A stretch of DNA of 64,000 nt from Myxococcales bacterium (GTDB taxonomy: Bacteria > Myxococcota_A > Bradymonadia > Bradymonadales > GCA-2716585), in contig PBBL01000083.1 in assembly GCA_002716585.1 (NCBI GenBank), positions 31,698 through 95,697 on the forward strand, written 5' to 3'. Shown here in pieces: positions 8,553 through 16,534 of the stretch. Position 1 is the stretch's first letter. Each line of letters opens with the position of its first letter. The translations under genes were made by a program, and so were the position numbers. Under the pieces are notes generated by a model. That model did not search any database. It had not been told where the DNA came from and worked only from the letters and a program-made list of their open reading frames with translations.

Positions 8553-9593
8553 TCACTCGTTGGCGTCGATGTCGCTCTCGAGGAGGGTGAAGGCGAAGGT
8601 CAGCAGGAAGGTGTTCTGGATCTGGTAGTCCTCCTGGATCTGGGGGACGCGCTGGACGCGGAGCTGGTAGTCGAGCGACGCCCAGGAGACCAGCTTGAAG
8701 GACAGCTTCCCGGTGACGTCGATGTTGGTCCGCTCCGTGAGGCTCTTGTCTTCTTCTTCGGCCGCGGCTGAGGTGTCGATGAACGGCATCAGCGCTTCAG
8801 CGGTGAGGCTGTAGGAGACCCGCTTCCCGACCAGCGCCCCCTTGGCGATGAACACCGCCTCACCACCCGCCTGTTGGAACGATGAGCGCTCGACCACCTC
8901 GATCGGATCGGTGTCTTCGTCGTCATCGATGACGAGGAGGCCGTCGGCGAACACCTGCTGCGCCCCCGCGCCGAGCCGGAACTCGACGTCGAGGAACTTC
9001 TTGCTGATCGGGCGCGCGAAGAGACCGATCGACTCCTTGATGAACAGCGGCTGGAAGTTGTCCGTCAACCGCAGCCGATCGGAGGCGACCAACTCCGGGT
9101 TGTCCGGGTCATCGACGCGGGCGATGGAGTACTGCACAGGCGCCTCGCGGACATCGAAGCCCTCGAAGAACGAGGTGTCGAGCCGGAGGCGCACGAACGG
9201 GCCAAACCAGGGCACCGACTCGAAGCGGTAGTAATAGATGCTCTCCAGCACGAACTCATCGACCGTACGAACAAACTCATCGATGTTGGGGGTCTTGGTG
9301 AAGACCTCGTTGAGGGTGAGGATGTTGCGCGACTCGTGGTTGCCCGCGACGTAGTCGGCGCCGCCCTTGACGTTGCCGCCGAGGGTCCACGAGTTGCCGT
9401 TGGCCTGACCGACGACGTCCTTGTTGGCGGTCAGGTTGACGTTGCCGCCGAGCGACAGCGAGAAGTCCCAGCCATCCGGGCGCTTGTCGGAGTTGGTGAC
9501 CTCCCCGGGCACGTACTCTTGAGCGCTCGTGGGCGCGGCGACCAGCATCATCGCGGCGCTCGCGATGAGCAGCAGCGTGTTCCTTGCGTTCAT
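8553..9593 (-). CDS. Outer-membrane protein, probable beta-barrel (346 aa)
   Basis: A clear Sec signal peptide ends at about residue 24 (LVAAPTSAQ). The rest is rich in alternating aromatic/polar strands (FSLSLGGNVNLTANKD, SIYYYRFES, FLLTFAFTL), as in outer-membrane barrels. It loosely resembles DUF3078-type proteins, which carry similar GGN segments, but I cannot confirm that family. It is a single-gene unit with a minus-strand promoter near 9750-9780. The function is unknown; a structural or porin-like role is possible. Confidence 0.75.
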   Translation of the reverse strand: MNARNTLLLIASAAMMLVAAPTSAQEYVPGEVTNSDKRPDGWDFSLSLGGNVNLTANKDVVGQANGNSWTLGGNVKGGADYVAGNHESRNILTLNEVFTKTPNIDEFVRTVDEFVLESIYYYRFESVPWFGPFVRLRLDTSFFEGFDVREAPVQYSIARVDDPDNPELVASDRLRLTDNFQPLFIKESIGLFARPISKKFLDVEFRLGAGAQQVFADGLLVIDDDEDTDPIEVVERSSFQQAGGEAVFIAKGALVGKRVSYSLTAEALMPFIDTSAAAEEEDKSLTERTNIDVTGKLSFKLVSWASLDYQLRVQRVPQIQEDYQIQNTFLLTFAFTLLESDIDANE

Positions 9594-9749
9594 GATCCTT
9601 CCTTTCGTGTAATGGAGTTGCCTGGCTCCAGGTCAACGTGTTGTGTAGAAATACAGCAGATATGAATCCGAGACCATCTCGGTGGCTGCACCCCCGCGTC
9701 AAGGCCGCAGGCCCACCCCGCGAGGAAGAGACGACGGTGAACATGGGGC

Positions 9750-9817
9750 AGCATACCTTTAAAAACCGGGGGGTCGTCAACCATGAGGGTTGACGCTCTC
9801 GCCTGGTTTTGCCAGTG
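9750..9817. promoter_or_regulatory. Divergent promoters around an 18-bp interrupted palindrome
   Basis: Bases 9776-9781 (GTCAAC) and 9788-9793 (GTTGAC) form an inverted repeat six bases apart. They supply the -35 of both promoters. Rightward: TTGACG 9789-9794, 17 bases, CAGTGT 9812-9817, for the cupin gene. Leftward: TTGACG (9780-9775), 19 bases, TATGCT (9755-9750), for the outer-membrane protein. A protein bound at the palindrome could affect both genes. Confidence 0.4.
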
Positions 9818-9886
9818 TCGGGTTCCCCTCACCGCCTGATGGCGGAGTGAACCCAGGTTCTCCCTCGTTCCCACAGGAGTTATGTC

Positions 9887-10252
9887 ATGCCCACGTTGAT
9901 CGGTGCCCCGACGCGCGTTGAAGCGGCTGGCAACAAGCCCAAACTGATCGATGAGTACGTGGGCAGGGTCAACACAGGGGAGGAGCGGCTGAGCGTCGCG
10001 CACATGCGCTCCCCCGCTGGATGGGTCGAGCCGGGGCAGCGGCCCGAGTTCGATGAGTACACGGTGGTCCTCCGAGGGGCGCTGCGTGTGGAGTTCGAGG
10101 GCGGCCACCTTGACGTTCAGGCGGGCCAGGCGGTCCTCGCGCAGGGTGGGGAGTGGGTGCGCTACAGCACACCCGGAGACGAGGGGGCGGAGTACATCGC
10201 GGTCTGCCTGCCGGCGTTCTCGCTCGACACGGTGCGTCGCGATGGCGATTGA
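9887..10252 (+). CDS. Cupin-domain protein (121 aa)
   Basis: One small cupin barrel with the typical pattern DEYTVVLRGALRVEF followed by VQAGQAVLAQGGEW. The usual metal-binding histidines of the first cupin motif are absent (FDEYTVVL), so it may not be a metalloenzyme. It resembles the EutQ/cupin_2 group in sequence style. The start is well supported by AGGAG before ATG 9887. The gene stands alone and its substrate is unknown. Binding of a small ligand or acting as an isomerase are both possible. Confidence 0.8.
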   Translation: MPTLIGAPTRVEAAGNKPKLIDEYVGRVNTGEERLSVAHMRSPAGWVEPGQRPEFDEYTVVLRGALRVEFEGGHLDVQAGQAVLAQGGEWVRYSTPGDEGAEYIAVCLPAFSLDTVRRDGD

Positions 10253-10325
10253 GGTGGTATCAACTTCAACGAGGAGGAGCGCGCTGCTCGAAGAAAACAG
10301 CCCTTTTTGAGGACCCGAGGCGGCG

Positions 10326-10354
10326 TTGACGCTCTCGGAGGCTTCCTGTAGGGT
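10326..10354 (+). promoter_or_regulatory. Promoter for the ArsA-like pair
   Basis: TTGACG 10326-10331, 17 bases, TAGGGT 10349-10354, about 50 bases before the TTG start. The 13 bases from 10325 (GTTGACGCTCTCG) are identical to those at the cupin promoter (from 9788). Confidence 0.45.
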
Positions 10355-10404
10355 TCGTCCGATCGATTGAGAAGCAACCTTCACCCCTGCCGATCGTCCT
10401 GACC

Positions 10405-11313
10405 TTGGATCTATTCAACAAACGCGTGATTCTCGTGACGGGTAAGGGCGGCGTTGGTCGAACGACCATCGCGGCGTCCCTGGCCATCGCCGGGGTGCGC
10501 GCTGGTAAGCGCGTGCTCCTGACCGAGATCGGTGACCCGGACGGCGACTACTCGCCGCTGGCTCGGATCTTCGATCGCGACAACTTTGACGTGGACGCGG
10601 AGGAGGTCGGTCACGGCGTCGAGGCCTGCGTGCTCTACTCGCGCCGGGGTCACGAGCTGTTCCTGCGCACCGTGCTCCCGGTGCGGACGCTGATCCGGGC
10701 GGCGATGCGCTCCAAGGCGCTGTCGCGCTTTCTGGACTCCGCGCCGTCGTTCAACGAGATGGGGGTCTTCTACCACCTGTTGACGTTATTACGGGAGGAG
10801 CGGAGCGACGGGGCTCCCAGGCATGAGCTGATCATCATCGACATGCCCGCCACGGGGCACACGCTGGCGCTCACCTCGCTGCCCGAGAGCCTGCTCCAGA
10901 TCATCCCGGTGGGGCCGGTGGCCAGCGAGCTGCGGGCGGGGCAGGACTTCCTCAACAACCCGAAGACCGGGGCCGCGCTCATCGTCACCCTCCCCGAGCC
11001 CCTGCCGGTGACGGAGTGCCTGGAGCTGATCGACGGCCTGCGTGAGACGAACATGCCGGTCGGCGGGGTGCTGGTGAACAAGGTGATGCAGGATCACTTC
11101 ACGCCCGAGGAGCGCGCGGCGCTGATGCCGGTGGCGCAGTCCAACCCGGTGTTCGGCCGCAGCCGCTTCCTGAGGCTGCTCGACAACAACAAGGCGCTGC
11201 AGCGGTTGCGGAGCAACACCCGCGTCCCGATCTCGCTGGTACCTGAGTTCACCTCGTCCGACGACGAGCTGGCGGACAACCTGGCCGAGAGCCTCCTCAC
11301 GAGCATAGGCTAG
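10405..11313 (+). CDS. ArsA/Get3-like ATPase, subunit 1 (P-loop Lys replaced by Arg)
   Basis: 302 residues from a TTG start with no strong ribosome binding site. It belongs to the SIMIBI ATPases of the ArsA/Get3 group. The deviant Walker A motif reads GKGGVGRTT at residues 13-21: the signature lysine (Lys14) is present but the P-loop lysine is Arg19. The ADP-responsive region (DMPATGHT) is present near residue 148. There are no CxxC or metalloid-binding cysteines of true ArsA. The partner gene follows four bases after the stop. The pair resembles the actinobacterial Get3-like heterodimer Rv3679/Rv3680. The cargo is unknown; tail-anchored membrane proteins are one possibility. Confidence 0.88.
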   Translation: MDLFNKRVILVTGKGGVGRTTIAASLAIAGVRAGKRVLLTEIGDPDGDYSPLARIFDRDNFDVDAEEVGHGVEACVLYSRRGHELFLRTVLPVRTLIRAAMRSKALSRFLDSAPSFNEMGVFYHLLTLLREERSDGAPRHELIIIDMPATGHTLALTSLPESLLQIIPVGPVASELRAGQDFLNNPKTGAALIVTLPEPLPVTECLELIDGLRETNMPVGGVLVNKVMQDHFTPEERAALMPVAQSNPVFGRSRFLRLLDNNKALQRLRSNTRVPISLVPEFTSSDDELADNLAESLLTSIG

Positions 11314-11317
11314 CCTC

Positions 11318-12436
11318 ATGAAGCCCACCCTGAGCGAACTGTTGAGCACGCGCCGCATCCTCGTCTGCTGCGGCGCGGGCGGCGTCGGCAAGACCACCAC
11401 CGCCACCGGGCTCGCGTTGGCCGCGGCCCGCGAGGGGCGCCGCGTGCTGGCGCTGACGATCGACCCCTCGAAGCGGCTCGCGGAGACGCTGGGCGTCGAG
11501 CGCAACCTCAAGGCGCCCGTCTCCCTCCCCGAGGAGCGGCTGCGCCAGGCCGGGATCGAGCCGCCGGGGTCGCTGGAGACCTGGATGCTCGACCCCCAGC
11601 TCATCGCCAGCGGCGTCGTCCGTCGCCTCGCGCCCTCACCGGAGTCCGCCGAGCGGCTGATGAACAACCGCATCTACAAGGGGGTCAGTGGGATGGTCGC
11701 CGGGATGCAGGAGTACACGGCGATGCAGGCGCTCTACGACTTCGTTCAGGAGGATCGCTACGATCTGGTCATCCTGGACACGCCGCCCTCGCGCAATGCT
11801 TTGGACTTCCTCGACGGGCCGCGGCGCCTGTCGCGCTTCTTCGACGGACGCATCTTTCAGCTCTTTGTCCCCTCCGAGGAGCAGGGGTTTGTCCAGCGCG
11901 CCGCGTCCAGCCTCATCAGCCGGGTGCTCTCGGCGGTCTTCGGCGAGGAGACGTTCGGCGACCTCCAGGAGTTCTTCAACGCCTTCGCGACGATCTTCAC
12001 CCAGCTCACCCGCAACGCCTCTCAGATGGGCGAGTTCCTCGCCGACCCCGAGGGGGTCGCCTTCTTGCTGGTCACCTCGCCGAGCCCGGCGGCGTTGACC
12101 GACGCCTTCTTCTTCCGCAAGAAGACCGAGGAGATGAACCTGCCGTTTCGCGCCTTCATCCTCAACCGCTCCCAGGCCTACGACCTCGACCGCGTCTATC
12201 CAACCGCCGACCTGCTCGGCCCCGCGCCGTCACCGGCGGCGCTCAGCGGGCTCGCCAAGCTGCAGGAGCTGGCCGATCTGGAGGTCGCCCAGGTCAAGCG
12301 CGATCAGAAGCTCCTGCGTCAGCTCGGAGAGAAGGCGGGCGATCAGGCGATGGCGATGGCGCTGCCCAACCTCACCGGAGGGGCCAACGACATCGCGTCC
12401 CTCCTCAAGATCGCCAACGTCCTCGTGTCTTCGTAA
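11318..12436 (+). CDS. ArsA/Get3-like ATPase, subunit 2 (signature Lys replaced by Ala)
   Basis: 372 residues. Walker A is GAGGVGKTTT at residues 19-28: the P-loop lysine (Lys25) is intact but the signature lysine is Ala20. Switch regions LTIDPSKRLAETLG and VILDTPPSRNALDF are well conserved. A longer helical region (about residues 165-250) could form the client-binding part. It starts four bases after subunit 1 and so is co-translated with it. The two lesions are complementary: this subunit can bind ATP but lacks the residue donated across the dimer, which subunit 1 retains. That predicts an obligate heterodimer. Confidence 0.9.
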   Translation: MKPTLSELLSTRRILVCCGAGGVGKTTTATGLALAAAREGRRVLALTIDPSKRLAETLGVERNLKAPVSLPEERLRQAGIEPPGSLETWMLDPQLIASGVVRRLAPSPESAERLMNNRIYKGVSGMVAGMQEYTAMQALYDFVQEDRYDLVILDTPPSRNALDFLDGPRRLSRFFDGRIFQLFVPSEEQGFVQRAASSLISRVLSAVFGEETFGDLQEFFNAFATIFTQLTRNASQMGEFLADPEGVAFLLVTSPSPAALTDAFFFRKKTEEMNLPFRAFILNRSQAYDLDRVYPTADLLGPAPSPAALSGLAKLQELADLEVAQVKRDQKLLRQLGEKAGDQAMAMALPNLTGGANDIASLLKIANVLVSS

Positions 12437-12443
12437 CAGAGCA

Positions 12444-12469
12444 GCGCGCTTGAGCCCCGCTCAAGGCGC
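12444..12469. terminator. Hairpin between convergent genes
   Basis: CTTGAGC (12449-12455), loop CCC, GCTCAAG (12459-12465), extended by four G-C pairs after one bulged base. It lies between the ArsA pair and the leftward lipoprotein gene and could end transcription from both sides. There is no strong T run. Confidence 0.5.
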
Positions 12470-12475
12470 GGCGGT

Positions 12476-13549
12476 CTACGGCCAGATCCAGCCGCAGGTG
12501 CTGGAGCGGTAGCAGCCGACGCCCGCGCTGGTCCCAAAGCACACGACGTCATCGGTCGCGGCGACGGCGCGCACCTCGTTGGAGGGGAGCCCTTCGGCGG
12601 TGGTCCAGCTCTCCGAAGAGCCGTCGGCGTTCAGGAGCAGGGCGCCCTCGTCGGTGGCGGCCCAGAGCTGCTCATTTTGCACGGCGAGGTCGTTTATGGC
12701 GAGGTCGCTCCAGGTGGACCAGGTCTGGGAGGAGAGGTCGAGGCTCGCGAGCCCGGCGGGGCTGCCAGCCCAGGGGATCCCACCGAGGACGGCGATGGAG
12801 GTGGCGCGGTTGCTGGGCAGGCCGTCGTCGCGGTCCCAGGTGTCGGTGCGGCCGTCGGCGTCGCGGCGCGCGACGCCGCCTGGCTTCGGGCTGACCCCGA
12901 GCTGCTGCTGGTCGATGGCGAACCAGGTGTCGTTGGTCTGGGCGTCGAAGGCGACGCCTTGCACGGTGAACGAGAACAGCGGCGAGCAGTGGTCACCGGG
13001 GCTGTTGCAGTCCTGCCAGTCGAACCAGGCGTCCCAGGTGGAGCCGCCCTGGCTGAACATCGCCCCGTCGTGCGCGCCGAGCCACAGCGTGCCGCTCGGG
13101 CTCTGGGCGAGGGCGTACGCGCGGTCGCTGAGGATGGTGTCCTGGGTGATGGTGCTCCAGGAGGAGCCGTCGAAGCGGCTGACGCCGCAGTAGCCCGTGG
13201 TGGTCTCAGGGCAGACGGCGCGGGCGTGGGTGAGCCACACCTGGCCGTCCAGGGCGACCGCGACGGAGTGGATGGCGTCGGCGGCGACGCCGTCGCTGGT
13301 GGTGAAGCGCGTCGCCGAGGCGAGGTCGGTCAGATCGAGGCGGGTGAGCCCGTCGTCCTCGGTGCCGATCCAGAGGGTGTCGCCGTCCAGGGTGAGGGCG
13401 GTGACGTCGCGCGCGGTGGCCATGGCGCTGTCGCCGGGGGAGAAGGCGCAGGCCTCGGGCTCGGCGGCGGTGGAGCCGGAGTCGTCACCGCAGCCCGCGG
13501 TGAGCGCGACGCCGACGAGGGCGACCAGGAGGGCGCGGCGGAGGTTCAT
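12476..13549 (-). CDS. Lipoprotein with two-component-regulator-type propeller repeats
   Basis: 357 residues. The signal peptide ends in the lipobox LTAGC, so the product is lipid-anchored. Repeating units of the form WIGTEDDGLTRLD, LWLGAHDGAMF and LWAATDEGALLL, each followed by a DGLPSN-type turn, indicate a beta-propeller of the Reg_prop type with about six or seven blades. These domains in hybrid sensor kinases bind extracellular ligands; here the propeller is free of any kinase. The ATG overlaps the stop of the UbiB-type kinase gene by four bases (ATGA), so the two are translationally coupled. Confidence 0.82.
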   Translation of the reverse strand: MNLRRALLVALVGVALTAGCGDDSGSTAAEPEACAFSPGDSAMATARDVTALTLDGDTLWIGTEDDGLTRLDLTDLASATRFTTSDGVAADAIHSVAVALDGQVWLTHARAVCPETTTGYCGVSRFDGSSWSTITQDTILSDRAYALAQSPSGTLWLGAHDGAMFSQGGSTWDAWFDWQDCNSPGDHCSPLFSFTVQGVAFDAQTNDTWFAIDQQQLGVSPKPGGVARRDADGRTDTWDRDDGLPSNRATSIAVLGGIPWAGSPAGLASLDLSSQTWSTWSDLAINDLAVQNEQLWAATDEGALLLNADGSSESWTTAEGLPSNEVRAVAATDDVVCFGTSAGVGCYRSSTCGWIWP

Positions 13550-14886
13550 GGGTCGGCCTGCGGGTCAAGGTAGGGCTCCACCAGCTCGAAGAACTGTCCC
13601 TTGGAGCGGACGATGCGGAGGTTCCCGTAGTGACCGACCACGACGCGGTCGATGAACACGATCTCCACGGCGGGCTGGAACGACGAGATCCGCTTGAGCG
13701 CCTCGGGGACCATCTTCTTGACCTCGTCGTGGATGGTCGAGGTCCCGTAGTCGAACGGCTCCCCGGTGGTGAAGGGCAGCAGCAGCAGGTCGCGCCACTG
13801 CTTGTAGTAGGACGGCTCGATGGGGGGGCCGTCGGGGTCGCGGGCGCCCAGCTTGAGCAGCCCCTCCTCGACGCCCTCGTAGTCCTCCTCGACGGCGCAG
13901 CGGATCGTGTCGCGGTAGGCCTCGGCGATCTCGGGCTTGACGCGCTTGATGCAGCCGAAGTCGTAGAGCACGATCGTGCCATCAGGCCGGAAGGCGTAGT
14001 TGGCCGGGTTGGGGTCGGCGTGGATGGTCTGGTGGGTGAACAGCTGCTTCAAGGTCAGCCTGAAGAGGTTCTCCCCGATGGTGTCGCGCGCCTCCTGGGT
14101 GTAGTTCAGCTCGTCGAGGTCGTTGATGTCGTCCCCAGGCACGTAGGTGAGCGTCAGCACCCGCTTGGAGCTGCGCTCGCCGACCACCTCGGGGATGTGC
14201 ACGAAGTCGTCGTCCTTGTGGAACTCACGAAAGAGGCGGACGTTGTCGGCTTCGAGGGTGTAGTCCAGCTCCTCGTGGAGGCGAGCCCGGATCTCGTCAA
14301 AGAGGCTGTTGAAGGCCTTGCGGTTCATCTTGACCAGGCCGCTGGCCCGCAGCGCGAGCTTGAGGTGGGCGAGGTCGGAGTCCACGGAGCTGTCGACGCC
14401 AGGGTACTGGATCTTGACGACCACCTCGCGCCCATCGTCGACCTGGGCGCGGTGCACCTGGCCGATGCTGGCGGCGGCGAAGGGTTCGCGATCGAAGTGG
14501 TTGAAGAGGACCTCGGGGCGCGCGCCGAACTCGGCCTCGATCTGGTCGGCGATCACCTCAAAGGGCATCGGCGGCGCCTCCTTCTGGAGGCTGGTGAGCG
14601 CCGAGGACAGCTCCTTGGGGAGGACGTCGCTGGCGACCGAGGCCATCTGCCCGATCTTCATCGCCGCGCCCTTGAGCTCGCCCAGCGTCTTGGCGATCCG
14701 CTCGCCCGACTCCTGGTAGGACTCGGCTTGCTGACGGGCGTTCTCCTCGGCGGTCTTGAAGACCGACTTGATCTTGCTCCTGGCGTAGTTGCCCGCGACG
14801 GAGGCCGTCATCCCAGCGAGCTTGAAGAAGCGCTTGCTCTTGGTGACGGGTCGGGAGGTCTGCTTGTCCGGGGGATCCTGAGCCAT
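13546..14886 (-). CDS. ABC1/AarF/UbiB-family atypical kinase
   Basis: 446 residues from the ATG at 14886, which has AGGAG six bases upstream. Family motifs are present: KIGQ in AAMKIGQMAS (the KxGQ motif), AAASIGQVHRA in place of the glycine loop, VVVKIQYPG lysine, HADPNPANY catalytic loop and LYDFGCIK. UbiB/ADCK proteins support ubiquinone synthesis or lipid handling and act at the membrane, probably as ATPases rather than protein kinases. No C-terminal membrane helices are evident. The coupled downstream propeller lipoprotein is not a known partner, so a separate lipid-related task is possible. Confidence 0.92.
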   Translation of the reverse strand: MAQDPPDKQTSRPVTKSKRFFKLAGMTASVAGNYARSKIKSVFKTAEENARQQAESYQESGERIAKTLGELKGAAMKIGQMASVASDVLPKELSSALTSLQKEAPPMPFEVIADQIEAEFGARPEVLFNHFDREPFAAASIGQVHRAQVDDGREVVVKIQYPGVDSSVDSDLAHLKLALRASGLVKMNRKAFNSLFDEIRARLHEELDYTLEADNVRLFREFHKDDDFVHIPEVVGERSSKRVLTLTYVPGDDINDLDELNYTQEARDTIGENLFRLTLKQLFTHQTIHADPNPANYAFRPDGTIVLYDFGCIKRVKPEIAEAYRDTIRCAVEEDYEGVEEGLLKLGARDPDGPPIEPSYYKQWRDLLLLPFTTGEPFDYGTSTIHDEVKKMVPEALKRISSFQPAVEIVFIDRVVVGHYGNLRIVRSKGQFFELVEPYLDPQADP

Positions 14887-15070
14887 GGGCGCTCCTGCGT
14901 GTGTGGTCGGGGCGCGACGTCGATGCGAGAGGCCCCAACCTCTACTATGCACAACGTGTGTGAATCTACTCGGATGGCCTCAGACGCGCAACCCGCCTGG
15001 ACCCTGCGGCGGAACCCGGGCATGATGTGGACCCGCGGCTGTGGGCTTGGAATGGCTGGAGGATGGCGTG

Positions 15071-16261
15071 ATGCTCGAAATCGACCCAAACGCGCGATAC
15101 GTGGAGAGCGACCCCCACCTGGAGGTCCTGTGCGATCAAGCGCGCTACGAGCGCCGGATCGGCGTGGATCTGGAGTTCATCCGCCAGAGCACCTACTTCG
15201 CGAAGCTGGCGCTGGTTCAGATCGCGGTGGGCGAGCAGCACCTGTTGATCGACCCGCTCGGCGACGTGGATCTGGGGCCGCTGGAGTCGGTGATGCTCGA
15301 TCCGGGCGTGTGCAAGGTCCTCCACGCGCCGAGTCAGGATCTGGAGATCTTCTTCCACCGCCTCGGCGAGCCGCCGCGCAACATCTTTGACACCCAGATG
15401 GCGGCGGCGATGGCGGGCCTGGGGCACCAGGCCTCCTACAGCTCGCTCGTGTCGATGGTGCTCGGGGTCGAGCTGCGACACTCCGAGGGGTTCACGGACT
15501 GGCTGCGGCGTCCGTTGACGGGCACCCAGGAGGCCTACGCCCTCGACGACGTCCGCCACCTGTTCGCGCTCCAGGAGCGGTTGACCGAGCAGCTGGAGCA
15601 GATGGGTCGGATGTCGTGGTTTGTGGAGGAGTGCTCGCAGTACGAGGAGCTGGATCGTTATCGAACGCCGCCGGAGGAGCTGTTCACGCAGGTCAAGTCG
15701 CGCAACAAGCTCAATCCCAGGGGGTTGGCGATCCTGCGCGAGCTGGCGATCTGGCGCGAGGAGGAGGCGATGCGCCAGGACCGCCCCAGGCGCCGGGTGC
15801 TCCTCGATGAGGTCCTGGTCGAGATCGCGCGCCGCGCTCCGAGCGACGTCAAGACGCTCAAGCGGGTGCGGGAGCTTCGGATCCGCGATCAGGGCGCGCT
15901 GAACAGCCTGCTCGACGCGGTGAAGCGCGGTCAGGAGGTGCCTCGGGACGACTGCCCCCGACCGAGGCGCCGAACGCGCGTCTCCCGCGATCCCTCGCTG
16001 GCGGTGAGCATGCTCAAGACGGCGTTCAAGGTGCAGTGCGATCGGCAGAACATCGCGCCGGCGATGGTGGGGAACGCGTCGGACATCGAGCGTCTGGTGA
16101 GGAGGTACTTCGACGACCCGGAGCGCTCCGAAGGCGACCCGCTCTTGAAGGGCTGGCGAGGGGATCTGGTGGGGGGGATTCTGCTGGAGATCCTGACGGG
16201 TGAGGTCGGGCTCCACCTCGACCCGGAGTCGGGCGCGCCGGAGTTCCATGAGCTGGAGTGA
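15071..16261 (+). CDS. rnd: Ribonuclease D (DEDDy 3'-5' exonuclease with HRDC)
   Basis: 396 residues. The ATG at 15071 has GGAGG eight bases upstream, better than the GTG at 15041. The exonuclease motifs are intact: GVDLEFIRQ (Exo I D and E), HAPSQDLEIF (Exo II D) and YALDDVRHL (Exo III Y and D). One or two HRDC-like helical domains follow (about residues 210-285 and the C-terminal 90 residues, DPSLAVSMLKTAFK). RNase D trims the 3' ends of tRNA and other stable RNAs in the cytosol. The gene is divergent from the UbiB-type kinase and has no co-transcribed neighbour. Confidence 0.92.
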   Translation: MLEIDPNARYVESDPHLEVLCDQARYERRIGVDLEFIRQSTYFAKLALVQIAVGEQHLLIDPLGDVDLGPLESVMLDPGVCKVLHAPSQDLEIFFHRLGEPPRNIFDTQMAAAMAGLGHQASYSSLVSMVLGVELRHSEGFTDWLRRPLTGTQEAYALDDVRHLFALQERLTEQLEQMGRMSWFVEECSQYEELDRYRTPPEELFTQVKSRNKLNPRGLAILRELAIWREEEAMRQDRPRRRVLLDEVLVEIARRAPSDVKTLKRVRELRIRDQGALNSLLDAVKRGQEVPRDDCPRPRRRTRVSRDPSLAVSMLKTAFKVQCDRQNIAPAMVGNASDIERLVRRYFDDPERSEGDPLLKGWRGDLVGGILLEILTGEVGLHLDPESGAPEFHELE

Positions 16262-16303
16262 GCGAGGCTTTTGATGAGTCGTTTCCATGGCTTGCTGTGG
16301 GGG

Positions 16304-16355
16304 TGAACAAATGGTCATAAATTCATTTGTTCATGTCGGATGGGTGTGGTATGTT
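16304..16355 (+). promoter_or_regulatory. Promoter overlapped by a 30-bp interrupted palindrome
   Basis: TGAACAAATG (16304-16313) and CATTTGTTCA (16324-16333) are perfect 10-bp inverted arms ten bases apart. The right arm covers the -35 of a promoter: TTGTTC 16327-16332, 17 bases, TATGTT 16350-16355. A repressor bound here would block the M23-like lipoprotein gene starting at 16535. Confidence 0.5.
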
Positions 16356-16534
16356 TCCGCCCGTTCGAGGTGTTTGTCTGCGCTTGATCCGATCTGACAA
16401 GGATCGCCTTTGCCCCCTCCAAGGGATCGAGACGGTGTCGGCATCTCGGACGTCCCCTCTCCTCCATTGACGCCCCAACCCAAACCCTCCTACCCTCCCG
16501 ACGGGAAGAACAACCCCTGAGCTGAGCGAGCTTT

